Assembly: GCA_965207125.1 (NCBI GenBank)
Contig: OZ242263.1
Coordinates: 186,001-250,000, forward strand
From: G965207125 sp965207125
Lineage (GTDB): Bacteria > Pseudomonadota > Alphaproteobacteria > Puniceispirillales > UBA1172
DNA: 64,000 bases
Reading direction: 5' to 3'
Positions within the stretch are counted from its first letter, which is position 1. Each line of letters starts with the position of its first letter. The notes under the pieces were generated by a model that worked only from the letters and a program-made list of their open reading frames with translations, was not told where the DNA came from and did not search any database. Positions 54,285 to 63,459 of the stretch are shown piece by piece. The position numbers and the translations under genes were made by a program.

Positions 54285-55039
54285 ATTTATCTAAAACATC
54301 ATTAGCGTATATCGCTTTTGGCGGCATAATATCTATCCTACTTTGGGTAATCTTATTAGCTAATCCAGACTCAGATCGTGTGTCATCGGTCAAATATGAC
54401 GAATCCTTTGCAGTGGCTGCAAAAACGTGGCTACTTGAAAATCCAGAGCTGCTTCTTGAAGCAATTGCGGTGTTAGAGCAACGTGAGCAGGTCGCACAGA
54501 GTGATCAAGATCAAACTCTCATCACTCAAAACGCCTCCGCTCTCTTTGCGAGCGATCAGGACGGCTACATTGGTGAAGGGGAGCCGGTGATAGTTGAGTT
54601 CTTTGACTATCAATGTGGCTATTGTAAACAGCAGAGTAGCCCGATTAACTCCTATGCTGAAAACAATCCTGACAAGCGGATCATTCTTAAGGAGTTTCCG
54701 ATTTTAGGGCCCGTGAGTGAAACGGCTGCTCGTATGGCGATCGCCACGCGGAGAATTCATGGTAATGAGGCATATATTGCCTTTCATAAGGACCTGCTAG
54801 CCCATAGAGGCAGTCTCGATGACTCCGTCCTTGATGGCCTCATCACAGAACATGGATACAATATCCAAGATGTTCGCGAAGCGATGACGGACTCCCTTGT
54901 GGATGCAGAATTAGAAGCTAATCGGTTGCTTGCCTCAAAGATGGGTATTACTGGCACTCCTGGTTTTGTGTTTAGAAAGAGCATTGCGAGAGGTTTTCTT
55001 AACCTAGAGCAACTTACGAGAAGTGCTTCTGCGGGATGA
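54281..55039 (+). CDS. Membrane-anchored DsbA-like thiol oxidoreductase
   Basis: 252 residues. One N-terminal membrane helix (AYIAFGGIISILLWVILLA) is followed by a DsbA/DsbG-type fold with CGYC in FFDYQCGYCKQQ and a cis-proline loop GITGTPGFVF. It should catalyse disulfide formation in the periplasm. The operon encodes many disulfide-rich proteins (TraU, both TraN parts, TraH), so this is a dedicated oxidase taking the role of TrbB in F. ATGA overlap with traD. Confidence 0.9.
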   Translation: MNLSKTSLAYIAFGGIISILLWVILLANPDSDRVSSVKYDESFAVAAKTWLLENPELLLEAIAVLEQREQVAQSDQDQTLITQNASALFASDQDGYIGEGEPVIVEFFDYQCGYCKQQSSPINSYAENNPDKRIILKEFPILGPVSETAARMAIATRRIHGNEAYIAFHKDLLAHRGSLDDSVLDGLITEHGYNIQDVREAMTDSLVDAELEANRLLASKMGITGTPGFVFRKSIARGFLNLEQLTRSASAG

Positions 55040-57267
55040 TTGCCTCTCTGATACGGGGTGGCCAGGTCACGATACATAGCTGGCGTATGGCTACGCAGAT
55101 TCTTCGAATCTTGCTAAGTTTCATGTTTTTTGTGACCCTTATCGTTATGGGGTGGCAATTCTACAGTGATTATAACAAGGATCCGGTTGTTTATAAGTAT
55201 GGTATGCTTTATATACGCGCGGTTTCCATCGGGGCTTTCAGTCCGGATACTAAGGTTGTTTATTACAAATTGCCCTCGGGAAATCAAGGTAGTCTCACTT
55301 ATGGGGTAATCCGTAGAACGATGAAGCCTCAAGGAGATTTTGTTAAGGCTAACACGATTGCCTCCGCTTGGAGTGCTGGGAAGATAGCTCTTATACTTTC
55401 AATTGCATTGGTTGGCTTTTTCTTAAGCCGAGGCTCGAGCCTTAAAAAATCGACTCGTTTGGGTGGTAGTGAGCTAGTCAGTGCAAAAGAATTGAATGAT
55501 CTCGCAAAGAGAACATATAACCGCTGGTTTGATTGGTTTGGCCCAAAGAAAAGGATATATAGGATCGCTGGAGGGGTAAGTTGGCCTAAGAATGGTGAAA
55601 CCTTGCATACCATTATAACCGGGTCTACTGGGACAGGTAAGACTGTGGCGATGCTGGAGTTGCTTGATCAGATCGAAGAAAATGGTGATAGAGCAATTGT
55701 CTTCGACAAGATGGGCAGTTTTGTCAATCATTTCTATCGTCCTGAGCGCGATTTCATTTTGAATCCTTATGACGCGCGGTCTGTGGATTGGGATCTCTTC
55801 AAAGAGGCGTCTTCGGTCGTTGATTTTGAAGCAATGTCTGTGGCGTTGATCCCTCAATTCAAAGATACAGCTGACCCGTTTTGGACAACGGCAGCGAGAC
55901 AGTTGTTTGCTTCAGGGGCCGCGGCCTTTTGGAAAGAGGGCAAACATGATCTTAAGTACCTCTGTACGCTGTTGATGCAATCGGACTTGAAGGAATTAGC
56001 GGATTGGATGGAAGGTTCAGTTGCACAGGCGATTGTGGATCCCGGTCAACCTAAAACCGCACTTTCAGTTCGCTCTATACTCACAACACATTTGCGTCCA
56101 TTATCGTTGCTTCCAGAGCCAAGAAATCGTTTTTCTATCAAGGAATGGGTAATGGATGAGAAGCAAAAAGGCTTTCTTTTTTTAACATCCACAGCTTCAA
56201 AGCATGAAACGCGGCGAGCGATGATTGCGGCTCAGATAGAATTGGCGATCACAGCGCTTTTATCAATGCCTCGGTCGCCAAACAGACGTTTGTGGTTCAT
56301 AATTGACGAGTTGCCAACTTTGTATCAGATTCCATCTCTTTCCTCCGGTTTACGTGAAAGTCGGCAGTTTGGGGGAGCTTTTATCCTTGGCACACAGGTG
56401 ATTTCTGAATTGCGTGAAATCTATGGACCACAGGTGGCGGAGACAATATCGGGAAATTGTAACACGCGCCTTGTGTTCAATACACCAGATTGGAATACAG
56501 CAAGATGGCTATCTGATAATTTAGGACGGATTAAAACTCAAAGAACTGTTGAAGGTTATAGCTTTGGGGCAAGCGAAATAAGAGATGGTGTGAATATGTC
56601 AACGCGCGAAGATTTAGGTCCTCTAGTTCTTCCATCAGATATTATGAATCTTCGGCCTCTCAACGGCTATCTGAAACTTCCGCATGGGTTTCCCGTGGCG
56701 CCTATAAAGTTAAAACCAAAGGATAGAAAGGATATTGCAGAATCCTATGTTGAAAGAAAAGATGAGGACGATGATAATCAAGCCGTCCCGAACAAGAAAA
56801 ATCCGTCATCGGGTTCATCTATTAGGGCCGTTGATGCTGGTTCTGTTTCCAGAGCACCCTCCCCTGAGGAGGATGAATTTGATTTAATATCACCCCCTCC
56901 GGATTTAGAGGGTGAGCCAGAAGCCACAAAACCACCATTAGGAAGGCCAGAGGACTGGAACGATACATCTTCATCTCCATCAGGTCCTCCTTCTAAGGGG
57001 CAAGCCTTGGAAGAAGTGACAGAGCGCCCGATAGAGACCTTCTATCCTAACGAGAATTGGAACGATGATTTGCCTATATCTCCACCCCCCCCAGAGGAGG
57101 ATGAGTTACCGGAGGAGAGTCCAGAGTCCTCACCCCCAAAATTCAATAAGGGGCAAGGGCCTAGATTTGTGAAAAAGAAGCATCAGGTTTGGTCTGATGC
57201 CCAGAAGCCACAAGTTAAAAAACTTACAAAAAAGAAGAAAAGAATTAACAATCTGTTGGGTGGTTAA
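55036..57267 (+). CDS. traD: Type IV coupling protein TraD
   Basis: 743 residues. Two N-terminal membrane segments (FMFFVTLIVMGWQF and IALILSIALVGFFL) precede the nucleotide-binding domain with Walker A GSTGTGKT (196-203), Walker B LWFIIDELPTL and the AETISGNCNTRLVF box. The last 180 residues are rich in Pro, Asp and Glu and end in a basic lysine tail, probably for docking to the relaxosome. TraD delivers relaxase-bound DNA to the channel. Three nt separate it from traI. Confidence 0.95.
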   Translation: MIASLIRGGQVTIHSWRMATQILRILLSFMFFVTLIVMGWQFYSDYNKDPVVYKYGMLYIRAVSIGAFSPDTKVVYYKLPSGNQGSLTYGVIRRTMKPQGDFVKANTIASAWSAGKIALILSIALVGFFLSRGSSLKKSTRLGGSELVSAKELNDLAKRTYNRWFDWFGPKKRIYRIAGGVSWPKNGETLHTIITGSTGTGKTVAMLELLDQIEENGDRAIVFDKMGSFVNHFYRPERDFILNPYDARSVDWDLFKEASSVVDFEAMSVALIPQFKDTADPFWTTAARQLFASGAAAFWKEGKHDLKYLCTLLMQSDLKELADWMEGSVAQAIVDPGQPKTALSVRSILTTHLRPLSLLPEPRNRFSIKEWVMDEKQKGFLFLTSTASKHETRRAMIAAQIELAITALLSMPRSPNRRLWFIIDELPTLYQIPSLSSGLRESRQFGGAFILGTQVISELREIYGPQVAETISGNCNTRLVFNTPDWNTARWLSDNLGRIKTQRTVEGYSFGASEIRDGVNMSTREDLGPLVLPSDIMNLRPLNGYLKLPHGFPVAPIKLKPKDRKDIAESYVERKDEDDDNQAVPNKKNPSSGSSIRAVDAGSVSRAPSPEEDEFDLISPPPDLEGEPEATKPPLGRPEDWNDTSSSPSGPPSKGQALEEVTERPIETFYPNENWNDDLPISPPPPEEDELPEESPESSPPKFNKGQGPRFVKKKHQVWSDAQKPQVKKLTKKKKRINNLLGG

Positions 57268-57270
57268 AGA

Positions 57271-60201
57271 ATGGTTGCATCAATCGGAAGGGTCGCCTCA
57301 GCGGCGGCTGGAACAAAATATTTTGAAAATGATGGGTACTACGCTGATGGCGACCCCGCACATCACCTTGCAAGCTCATGGCACGGCAAGGGTGCTGAGG
57401 AACTTGGTTTGAAAGAGCACGTCTCTTCAGACAGTTTCAAAACCATCCTTGAGGGGTATGTGATCGGCACGAGCACCAGATTGGGGCGTATGAGAAATGG
57501 TGAGCATGAACACAAACCAGGCACTGACATCACGTTTTCCGCCCCTAAATCGGTCTCCCTCGCCGCTTTCCTTGGCAATGATCAGCGTATAACAAAGGCG
57601 CATGATAACGCTGTTAAAGCAACCCTCAGTCATATCGAGAAGAATATCCTTGAGAGCCGAGCGGTTAATCCCGCAACTGGAAATCTTGAACGGGTTGGAA
57701 ATCAAAGTATGGTCTCGGCTATTTTTCGTCATGAGGCCTCCCGCAATCTTGACCCGCAGCTTCACAGCCATGCCGTGATCGCTAATATGAGCAAAGGGGA
57801 GGATGGTAAGTGGCGAGCGATTGAAAATCGGTCTTTGTATGACAATAAAATGTTGATCGGGGCATTCTATAGAAACGAGTTAGCCTCGCAGCTGATCGGT
57901 CTTGGCTACTCCATAGCCAAAATCCACGCGGACGGGCGTTTTGAGATCAAGGGACTCTATACAAAAGAAACTCTTGAGGCCTTTAGCACTCGGTCTCAGG
58001 AAATCAAAGCGGCGGTTAAGAATATGGGCTACGAGACTTCCACGCCGGCGATCGCTGCGCGGGCCGCTCTTCTAACCCGTTCACGCAAGGCTGAACCTGA
58101 TCGAGAGGCTCTGAAAGAAATTTGGGGTAAGCAAATGGTGGAACTGGGCATCTCTCCTCATCAGGCACCGTCCCTGTCTCAGGAAGTGTCTAGCGATCAG
58201 GCATCAGGTAAAACAACATCTTCTGCCCGCACTGCTGTTGAATGGTCGGCTCGACATCTTGAGGAGCGAAACAGCACTTTTGCTCAACGCGATTTGTTAA
58301 CCTCAGCTCTTGCCTTTAGCCCTGGTACCATCGAGGTGAGTGCTATCAATGACGCCATTGTTGATATGACCAAAGAAGGTCGTTTGGTTGAGGCACAAAC
58401 GCCGCGTGGTGCGGGATATACCACGGACACTACGCTCAAGGCTGAACGTGAGAGTATCGATCGCATGGAATCTGGCAAAGATGTGTCTAAATCTCTGGTC
58501 AACAGCGAGGTGATCGGGCGGCATTTATCGGAAACAACCTTGACAGACGGACAGAAAGAAGCGGTTGAAACAATTCTTGCTAGCAACGATCGTGTTGTTG
58601 GTGTCCAGGGTTATGCTGGGAGCGGTAAGACTACAATGTTGAACACCATGCGTGAGATTGTTGAGGCAAACAAGGATATATCCATTTTAGGTTTTGCGCC
58701 CTCGGCGTCTGCGGCCAATACGCTCGAGGCTGAATCCGGGATTAACTCTAATACATTGCAATCCTTTCTGGCAAAATACAGTGCGATCAGCGAGGGACGA
58801 GCCGGTAAAGAGATGATAAAATCTATGCAAGAGGATGTGAAGGGCAGCATTATCATTGTCGATGAGGCGTCTCTCACGAGTAGTAGGCAGATGCGTGATC
58901 TTTTGCGGATCACAGATGCACTCCAGCCGAGCCGAGTGGCCTTAATCGGTGATACCAAGCAACTTGACGCGGTAGACGCAGGAAAACCCTTCCAGCAGCT
59001 GCAACACGCTGGGATGGAAATCGCGGCGATGGATCAAATCATGCGTCAAAGTAATCCGCAGTTGAAAGCGGCGGTTATTGAGGCTTTATCGGGCGAGCCA
59101 ACCAAAGCCCTCGGATTTCTTGGAGAGGACAATATTGTTGAAACCCCGCAGGACAGTCTTGCTGAGACTGCTGCAAGACAATGGTTGGCGTTATCACCCG
59201 AAGCCCGTGAGCAAACAAGCCTTATTGCTCCAACGCATTCATTAAGAGAAGAGATCAATGGCACCATTCGCACTGATCTAGCACAAGAGGGAATCATTCA
59301 TGGCGGGGCGGTTGAGATCGATCGTCTTACTTCAGTCCGTATGACAGGTGCAGAGTGTGAATTAGCAGCAAATTATCAAGAGGGACAAATTGTTCTGTTT
59401 GAGCGGGACATTCGTGGTGCGAACATTGAAAAAGGCGAGACGCTTACCGTCCTTGGTAATGATGGTCATCAAGTCTTTTTTGCACGAGATGACGGAGAAA
59501 AGGTCGCGATAGATCCTGCGGGTGGGGTGGCTGCGATGCTGGAGGTTTATGATCAATCAGCAATGGAACTCCGGGCAGGTGACATTATTCGCTGGACGCG
59601 CAACGACAAGACTCATGATTTGACCAACACGCATCAAGCTGAAGTCATCGAGATCAAGAATGATCAGGTATATTTGCGTGGTGAGGATGGGCGTGATTTG
59701 ACATTGCCAGCTAATGATCCTGCACTACAGCATAGTGATTATGCTTTTAACGCTACGGTTCATGCTTTTCAGGGGCGCACTACTGATAAGATTATTGCAG
59801 TCCTTGATTCAACGCATCAGGAATTGACCAATCAGAAGACCTTCTATGTAGAGATCAGTCGTGCACGTGAAAACGCTATTTTGATCACGGATGATCGGGA
59901 AAACCTTGCGGCGACTCTTGAAATGAATACAGGCGATCAGATTTCCGCGCTTGAGGGAGTACATCAAGAGCCTACGAAAGGAAGTGCTATTGATGAGCGC
60001 TTAGCGGATGTGATCGATGAGGAACGGCAAGATAACGATCTTTCGCTTGCTGAATTTGAAGCGTTGCATCAAGGCGTCCCTATGGGGGATGAGCATGATT
60101 ATGCCTTTGCTGATAATGAGTACACCACTGATTATAATGTTGAGAATGACAAGGATAGTTATTCGCGATCAGAACGCGAAGAGCGTGAGATGGAGGTATG
60201 A
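57271..60201 (+). CDS. traI: MobF-family conjugative relaxase-helicase (TrwC/TraI-like)
   Basis: 976 residues, close to TrwC of R388 and shorter than F TraI. The relaxase domain has catalytic tyrosine candidates Y17, Y23 and Y24 and the metal-binding histidines H154, H165 and H167 in HEASRNLDPQLHSH. A RecD-type 5'-3' helicase follows with GYAGSGKTT (from about 447), IIVDEAS and a late YVEISRAREN box. It nicks oriT, stays bound to the 5' end and unwinds the transferred strand. With an F-type channel and TraD this forms a full self-transfer set. Confidence 0.95.
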   Translation: MVASIGRVASAAAGTKYFENDGYYADGDPAHHLASSWHGKGAEELGLKEHVSSDSFKTILEGYVIGTSTRLGRMRNGEHEHKPGTDITFSAPKSVSLAAFLGNDQRITKAHDNAVKATLSHIEKNILESRAVNPATGNLERVGNQSMVSAIFRHEASRNLDPQLHSHAVIANMSKGEDGKWRAIENRSLYDNKMLIGAFYRNELASQLIGLGYSIAKIHADGRFEIKGLYTKETLEAFSTRSQEIKAAVKNMGYETSTPAIAARAALLTRSRKAEPDREALKEIWGKQMVELGISPHQAPSLSQEVSSDQASGKTTSSARTAVEWSARHLEERNSTFAQRDLLTSALAFSPGTIEVSAINDAIVDMTKEGRLVEAQTPRGAGYTTDTTLKAERESIDRMESGKDVSKSLVNSEVIGRHLSETTLTDGQKEAVETILASNDRVVGVQGYAGSGKTTMLNTMREIVEANKDISILGFAPSASAANTLEAESGINSNTLQSFLAKYSAISEGRAGKEMIKSMQEDVKGSIIIVDEASLTSSRQMRDLLRITDALQPSRVALIGDTKQLDAVDAGKPFQQLQHAGMEIAAMDQIMRQSNPQLKAAVIEALSGEPTKALGFLGEDNIVETPQDSLAETAARQWLALSPEAREQTSLIAPTHSLREEINGTIRTDLAQEGIIHGGAVEIDRLTSVRMTGAECELAANYQEGQIVLFERDIRGANIEKGETLTVLGNDGHQVFFARDDGEKVAIDPAGGVAAMLEVYDQSAMELRAGDIIRWTRNDKTHDLTNTHQAEVIEIKNDQVYLRGEDGRDLTLPANDPALQHSDYAFNATVHAFQGRTTDKIIAVLDSTHQELTNQKTFYVEISRARENAILITDDRENLAATLEMNTGDQISALEGVHQEPTKGSAIDERLADVIDEERQDNDLSLAEFEALHQGVPMGDEHDYAFADNEYTTDYNVENDKDSYSRSEREEREMEV

Positions 60202-60258
60202 TCATAAACCTCCAGCTCCGCCAGCCAGAATATTTCTACCATCTCCACCGTCGAGCTA

Positions 60259-60654
60259 TTATCCTTCCTCAGTCTCATCAGCCTCATCTTTCATGGCCTC
60301 TTCAACCATCTCTCTGTAGTCATCTTCACGGTTTGCTTTGAATAGGCGATCTTTCACCGCCAATGCCAGAAACCTGAGCCCTGGTCGCAACGATTTTATT
60401 TCCTCTAGTATTGCGTTCGTACTGTCTTCACTTCGCGAAGATCCTGCTAGCGGTAACAGCAGATTTTCCATTTCGTCCTTTAAAGATTTAATGTCGTGTT
60501 GAAGTGATAACACCTTTTCATTTTGGGGTGATAATGCTCTGTCGTGTAGGTATTGGTTGGCACTGATTCCCGCTTCTTTTGCGCTATCTGAAATCTGCTT
60601 CCATTCCTTTTCCGTGCATCTGAATGTGTGGCTTGTGGTCTCAGTTTTGTTCAT
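60259..60654 (-). CDS. Candidate relaxosome accessory protein (MobC/RHH-like)
   Basis: 131 residues, minus strand, facing traI. The N-terminal FRCTEKEWKQISDSAKEAGISANQYLHDRAL matches in pattern the ribbon-helix-helix-type region of plasmid mobilisation proteins (MobC and relatives). A coiled segment and a very acidic tail (KDEADETEEG) follow. Such proteins bind near oriT and help the relaxase open the nick site. Two palindromes lie 107-136 bp upstream of its start. Family assignment is by pattern only. Confidence 0.65.
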   Translation of the reverse strand: MNKTETTSHTFRCTEKEWKQISDSAKEAGISANQYLHDRALSPQNEKVLSLQHDIKSLKDEMENLLLPLAGSSRSEDSTNAILEEIKSLRPGLRFLALAVKDRLFKANREDDYREMVEEAMKDEADETEEG

Positions 60655-61096
60655 GCCCTGCCCCGTTGAATGATTTTATAAAGAGTATATACATTTTTTC
60701 TTGGTGATATCACTATTTTCAGCCTTTGTAATAAAGCAATAAATATCAATAGGTTAACTGTGCCATCAAAGTGATGGCATGATGTCATGCAATTCGTTGC
60801 GTCAGGTGTGACAAAAATTTCGCCTTATGGCGCTGTGTGTGGATATTGGGTTCTTTATTTGAAGCATCTTTAATTTGGTCTCGTGATCGGAATTGGAGAA
60901 AGCTTGCTCGGCGTGTGAGGGCGCTCTTTGTTTCCACAAGGCGGGGGATGATCATGTTTTTCTTTGGGGGTGATGTAGTCTCTTGTGCGATCCGAGGATG
61001 GATGATGAAAGGCTTGCACGGATGTCTGAGGGTGCTTCTGTTGGACAGGGCACGGATGAGAGATCATAGAAATTGGCTGCCGTGTAATGTGTGTCA
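60655..61096. other. Intergenic region, candidate oriT
   Basis: No convincing gene. It lies between the relaxosome-type gene and a tandem repeat array, next to the relaxase gene, which is the usual place for oriT. Palindromes at 60761-60790 are listed separately. A plus-strand frame here (60837-61157) has poor composition and runs into the repeats. Confidence 0.45.
60761..60790. promoter_or_regulatory. Two adjoining palindromes (operator or oriT element)
   Basis: TGCCATCA-aag-TGATGGCA (60761-60779) is a perfect 8-bp inverted repeat. It runs directly into GCATGA-tg-TCATGC (60777-60790), a perfect 6-bp inverted repeat; they share three bases. Position upstream of the minus-strand relaxosome-type gene suits an operator or the protein-binding part of oriT. 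I cannot locate a nic site with confidence. Confidence 0.5.
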
Positions 61097-61366
61097 TAGA
61101 GCGTTTGGCTATACGGATTATATTCAGATTTTCGGGGGGATCAGATTGTCAACGTAGAGCGTCTGGCTATACGGATTATATTCAGATTTTCGGGGGGCTC
61201 AGATTGTCAACGTAGAGCGTCTGGCTATACGGATTATACTGAGATTTTCGGGGGGCTCAGATTGTCGACGTAGAGTGTCCGGCTATACGGATTATACTGA
61301 GATTTTCGGGGGGCTCAGATTGTCGACGTAGAGCGTCCGGCTATACGGATTATACTGAGATTTTAG
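61097..61366. repeat. 58-bp tandem repeat, about 4.7 copies
   Basis: Copies start at 61097, 61155, 61213, 61271 and 61329, exactly 58 bp apart. Each reads tagagcgt-tggctatacggattata, then agattttcgggggg and cagattgtc-acg. Copies 1-2 differ from 3-5 at shared positions (attcag versus actgag, and aacg versus gacg after copy 3), showing stepwise duplication. On the minus strand every copy contains TTGACA or TCGACA and TATAAT-like blocks about 24 bp apart, too far for a normal promoter. There are no unique spacers, so it is not a CRISPR. Iterons, a partition site or an oriT-linked array are possible. Confidence 0.85.
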
Positions 61367-61393
61367 GGATCGTCTTTCGGGTAGGAATGAGGA

Positions 61394-61429
61394 CAAAAAA
61401 AGCCGCCGGAGCCGCTAGGCTCCGACGGC
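61394..61429 (-). terminator. Rho-independent terminator of the DUF2493 gene
   Basis: GCCGCCGGAGCC (61402-61413) pairs with GGCTCCGACGGC (61418-61429) around a GCTA loop, with one mismatch. A run of seven A on the plus strand (61395-61401) becomes a T-run after the hairpin on the minus strand. It sits 15 bp past the end of the minus-strand gene. Confidence 0.8.
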
Positions 61430-61444
61430 GTGAGGGCTGAGGCC

Positions 61445-62374
61445 TCAACTGATGAGTTTGACAGGAACACCTTTCTTTCTTGCTTTATCCACCAGATTTT
61501 CGGTAATACCCGAGCCTGGGGTCGCGATGAGACCTACAAGGTCTAGCTTCAGCATCTCATCGTTCCTGATAAAGGGTGCGGCTTTGTTATGCGTGTTCCA
61601 ATCGGGTGTACACACAATCACCTTAACGCCTTTGTTATCCGCCCAACTCTGTGCGATCCTTTCGGCGCCTTTCTTAGCGCCTCCATGGACAAGCACCATG
61701 TCTGGGTGGCGGCGTTTTGCGACGTCTAGGATATGGTATATCCTGTGAAGGGCATCCTTACCGTCAAACTCCTTACCGCCTGCAAACCCAACACGAGGGC
61801 CTTCAGGGATTAGGGATTCGAGTTTGAGGGAGGTTTGGGCCTTCAAGACTTCTCGGGCTTCTACCACGGTGTGGGTCAAGCTTGTGTACCTGCTAGCGTG
61901 GGTGCCAGCTGGAGGATGCCAAACTTTGCCGAAGCGCGCCTTGATTTGCTCAGCGGTCTGATCTCTCAGATTTTCTAGCATCTCAAGGCGTTCGTTCAAA
62001 TCAACCATCAGATTCACCTGTTGTTGCATCTGGCTGTCCTTGATTTCGCTCCCGTCGTTTTCACGATCAAGCCTTCGGACTTCCATCTGTGTATTTTCCA
62101 ACTTGCGCTCTGCTCGCCGGTACATGTAGTGGAATGAGGTGGCGATGCTGCTGACAAGGTTTTCGATGTCGTCCTCCAGTTTCGTCTTCTCGGAGAGGCT
62201 GTGTAGGATGTCAAGGATGTCACCTACGGCGTTCCCGACTGTATCCTCATCGGGTGTAGGCCGATGATCGGGCTCATCGAGTCCGAATTCAGGCTTGTGT
62301 CCGCCGATTAGTTCTAGCCGCTCCATAACGACCGCTGTTTGTGAGTGTCCCGCCTCCGCGTGTTGATAATCCAT
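61445..62374 (-). CDS. DUF2493 (SLOG-type) nucleotide-binding protein
   Basis: About 309 residues from ATG 62374, chosen because GGAGG lies 8 nt upstream; an ATG at 62389 precedes it. The N-terminal two thirds are helical and charged. The C-terminal 110 residues form the DUF2493/YspA-like domain: VGFAGGKEF, MVLVHGGAKKGAERIAQSWADNKG, VCTPDW, and ATPGSGITENLVDKA. SLOG domains bind nucleotides or related small molecules. Genes of this type are common on plasmids and ICEs but their role there is unclear. Confidence 0.85.
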   Translation of the reverse strand: MDYQHAEAGHSQTAVVMERLELIGGHKPEFGLDEPDHRPTPDEDTVGNAVGDILDILHSLSEKTKLEDDIENLVSSIATSFHYMYRRAERKLENTQMEVRRLDRENDGSEIKDSQMQQQVNLMVDLNERLEMLENLRDQTAEQIKARFGKVWHPPAGTHASRYTSLTHTVVEAREVLKAQTSLKLESLIPEGPRVGFAGGKEFDGKDALHRIYHILDVAKRRHPDMVLVHGGAKKGAERIAQSWADNKGVKVIVCTPDWNTHNKAAPFIRNDEMLKLDLVGLIATPGSGITENLVDKARKKGVPVKLIS

Positions 62375-62516
62375 GATAATATCCTCCATGGGGTTGTTTG
62401 CAGCCCTGTGTGAGCCACTTCTGGTAATTTTTTTGCACGACAGGGCCCCGCTGTTGCGCCATCCCTACCTGAACACCAGTTTGAGTGGTGCGGCCTGCAA
62501 TCGTCCCTATGTTGAT

Positions 62517-62540
62517 GCTTGGTGGCGAAGCCACCTTAGC
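62517..62540. repeat. REP-like hairpin 1
   Basis: GCT-t-GGTGGC-gaa-GCCACC-tt-AGC forms a stem-loop with a GAA loop. A sister copy lies at 62630-62657. The sequence between 62390 and 62760 otherwise holds no gene I can support. Confidence 0.6.
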
Positions 62541-62629
62541 GAAACTTGGGAAGATGAAGCCCCGGTCAAACTGGTTTGTGAAGGTTAGGATGGACCAGAG
62601 AGCGAAGCGAACGCCCGAAGTCGTTAGTG

Positions 62630-62657
62630 GTGCTTGGTGGCGAAGCCGCCTTAGCAC
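62630..62657. repeat. REP-like hairpin 2
   Basis: GTGCT-t-GGTGGC-gaa-GCCGCC-tt-AGCAC has the same core as hairpin 1 with a longer outer stem; one stem pair becomes a G-T wobble, consistent with the structure being kept. Confidence 0.6.
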
Positions 62658-62767
62658 CCTTCGACTTGCAATGGTGGGATGTCGTGCCACAATACCAAAA
62701 GACGTGACGAGAGACGTTTTAGCTTCTTAATCAAATAAGGCCGCTGTCTAATTTCTCGGTATTGGAT

Positions 62768-62801
62768 GAGGCCTCCGTCAGCCGAAACTGATGGAGGCCT
62801 C
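62768..62801 (-). terminator. Strong hairpin after ssb
   Basis: GAGGCCTCCGTCAG (62768-62781) pairs with CTGATGGAGGCCTC (62788-62801), 14 bp with one mismatch, starting 11 nt past the ssb stop. No T-run follows, so it may be a terminator aided by Rho or an mRNA-stabilising hairpin. Confidence 0.55.
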
Positions 62802-62811
62802 TGATGATATT

Positions 62812-63282
62812 CTAGAATGGAATATCGTCACTGAGATCGCTTGCCGAAGCATCGTTCTCAGTGGGTGCTGGAGCGGTTTCCGCAGCCGATTGGCTACCGT
62901 TCCCGTTTGCTACGCCTTCAGATGCTCTTTCGAGTAATTGAAAGCGACCAGCAGGATTGATGACAATTTCGGTTGTATACCGGTTGCCTTCTTCCCCGTC
63001 CTTTTTCCAAGAACGTGTGCGAAGTCCTCCCTGTACCATCACCAGTTTGCCCTTAACAGAACTTTGGCTCATCAATTTCTCGATACGCTCAACTAGTTTT
63101 GGCATGAAGGTTACAATCCTGTGCCATTCAGTGCGTTTCACTTTTTCACCGCTGTCCCTGTTGATATAGGATTCATCGGTGGCTACTGACATCGTGAGGC
63201 ATTTGCCCCCGTTTTGCATTGATCTCACTTCGGGGTCGTTTCCAATCCTTCCTATGAGATTCACTTGGTTTTGTCCAAACAT
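62812..63282 (-). CDS. ssb: Single-stranded DNA-binding protein SSB
   Basis: 156 residues. The OB fold is complete (NQVNLIGRIGNDPEVRSMQNGGKCLTMSVAT-type opening, WHRIVTF, RSWKKDGEEGNRYTTEIVI), followed by a linker and the conserved acidic tail DLSDDIPF that binds partner proteins. AAAGGA lies before the ATG. Plasmids and ICEs often carry their own ssb for conjugative transfer. Part of a second ssb copy appears at the right edge of the window. Confidence 0.95.
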   Translation of the reverse strand: MFGQNQVNLIGRIGNDPEVRSMQNGGKCLTMSVATDESYINRDSGEKVKRTEWHRIVTFMPKLVERIEKLMSQSSVKGKLVMVQGGLRTRSWKKDGEEGNRYTTEIVINPAGRFQLLERASEGVANGNGSQSAAETAPAPTENDASASDLSDDIPF

Positions 63283-63436
63283 GGCGTTTTCCTTTCTCTA
63301 TTACGCTAGTTTAATCACCCTTTCGAACCCATCTTTACTTTTGTTTTGACATAGGGCAAGGCTTAAGAATGACCTTGAATTCAGTATAAAATATGGTCGT
63401 TCCCGTATATTAGGATGCATTTGCTATAGCTGCTCC

Positions 63437-63459
63437 CCCCGTCGGCGTAGCCGATGGGG
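63437..63459. repeat. REP-like hairpin 3
   Basis: CCCCGTCGGC-gta-GCCGATGGGG forms a 10-bp stem with one G-T pair. Its GGC-gWa-GCC centre matches hairpins 1 and 2. It lies at the left end of the 240-bp duplication; in the second copy the left arm is lost. Confidence 0.5.

Noticed and set aside
60837..61157. 106-codon plus-strand frame in the candidate oriT region
   Set aside because: Trp- and Arg-rich, without motifs, and it runs into the 58-bp repeats.
61097..61366. Possible CRISPR array
   Set aside because: The whole 58-bp unit is conserved with no unique spacers, and no cas genes are present; it is a plain tandem repeat.
61097..61366. Array of ordinary sigma-70 promoters
   Set aside because: The TTGACA and TATAAT-like blocks are about 24 bp apart, too far for standard promoter spacing, and several copies have TCGACA.
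62289..62690. 133-codon minus-strand frame upstream of the DUF2493 gene
   Set aside because: It overlaps the DUF2493 start in another frame and spans both REP-like hairpins; composition is not protein-like.
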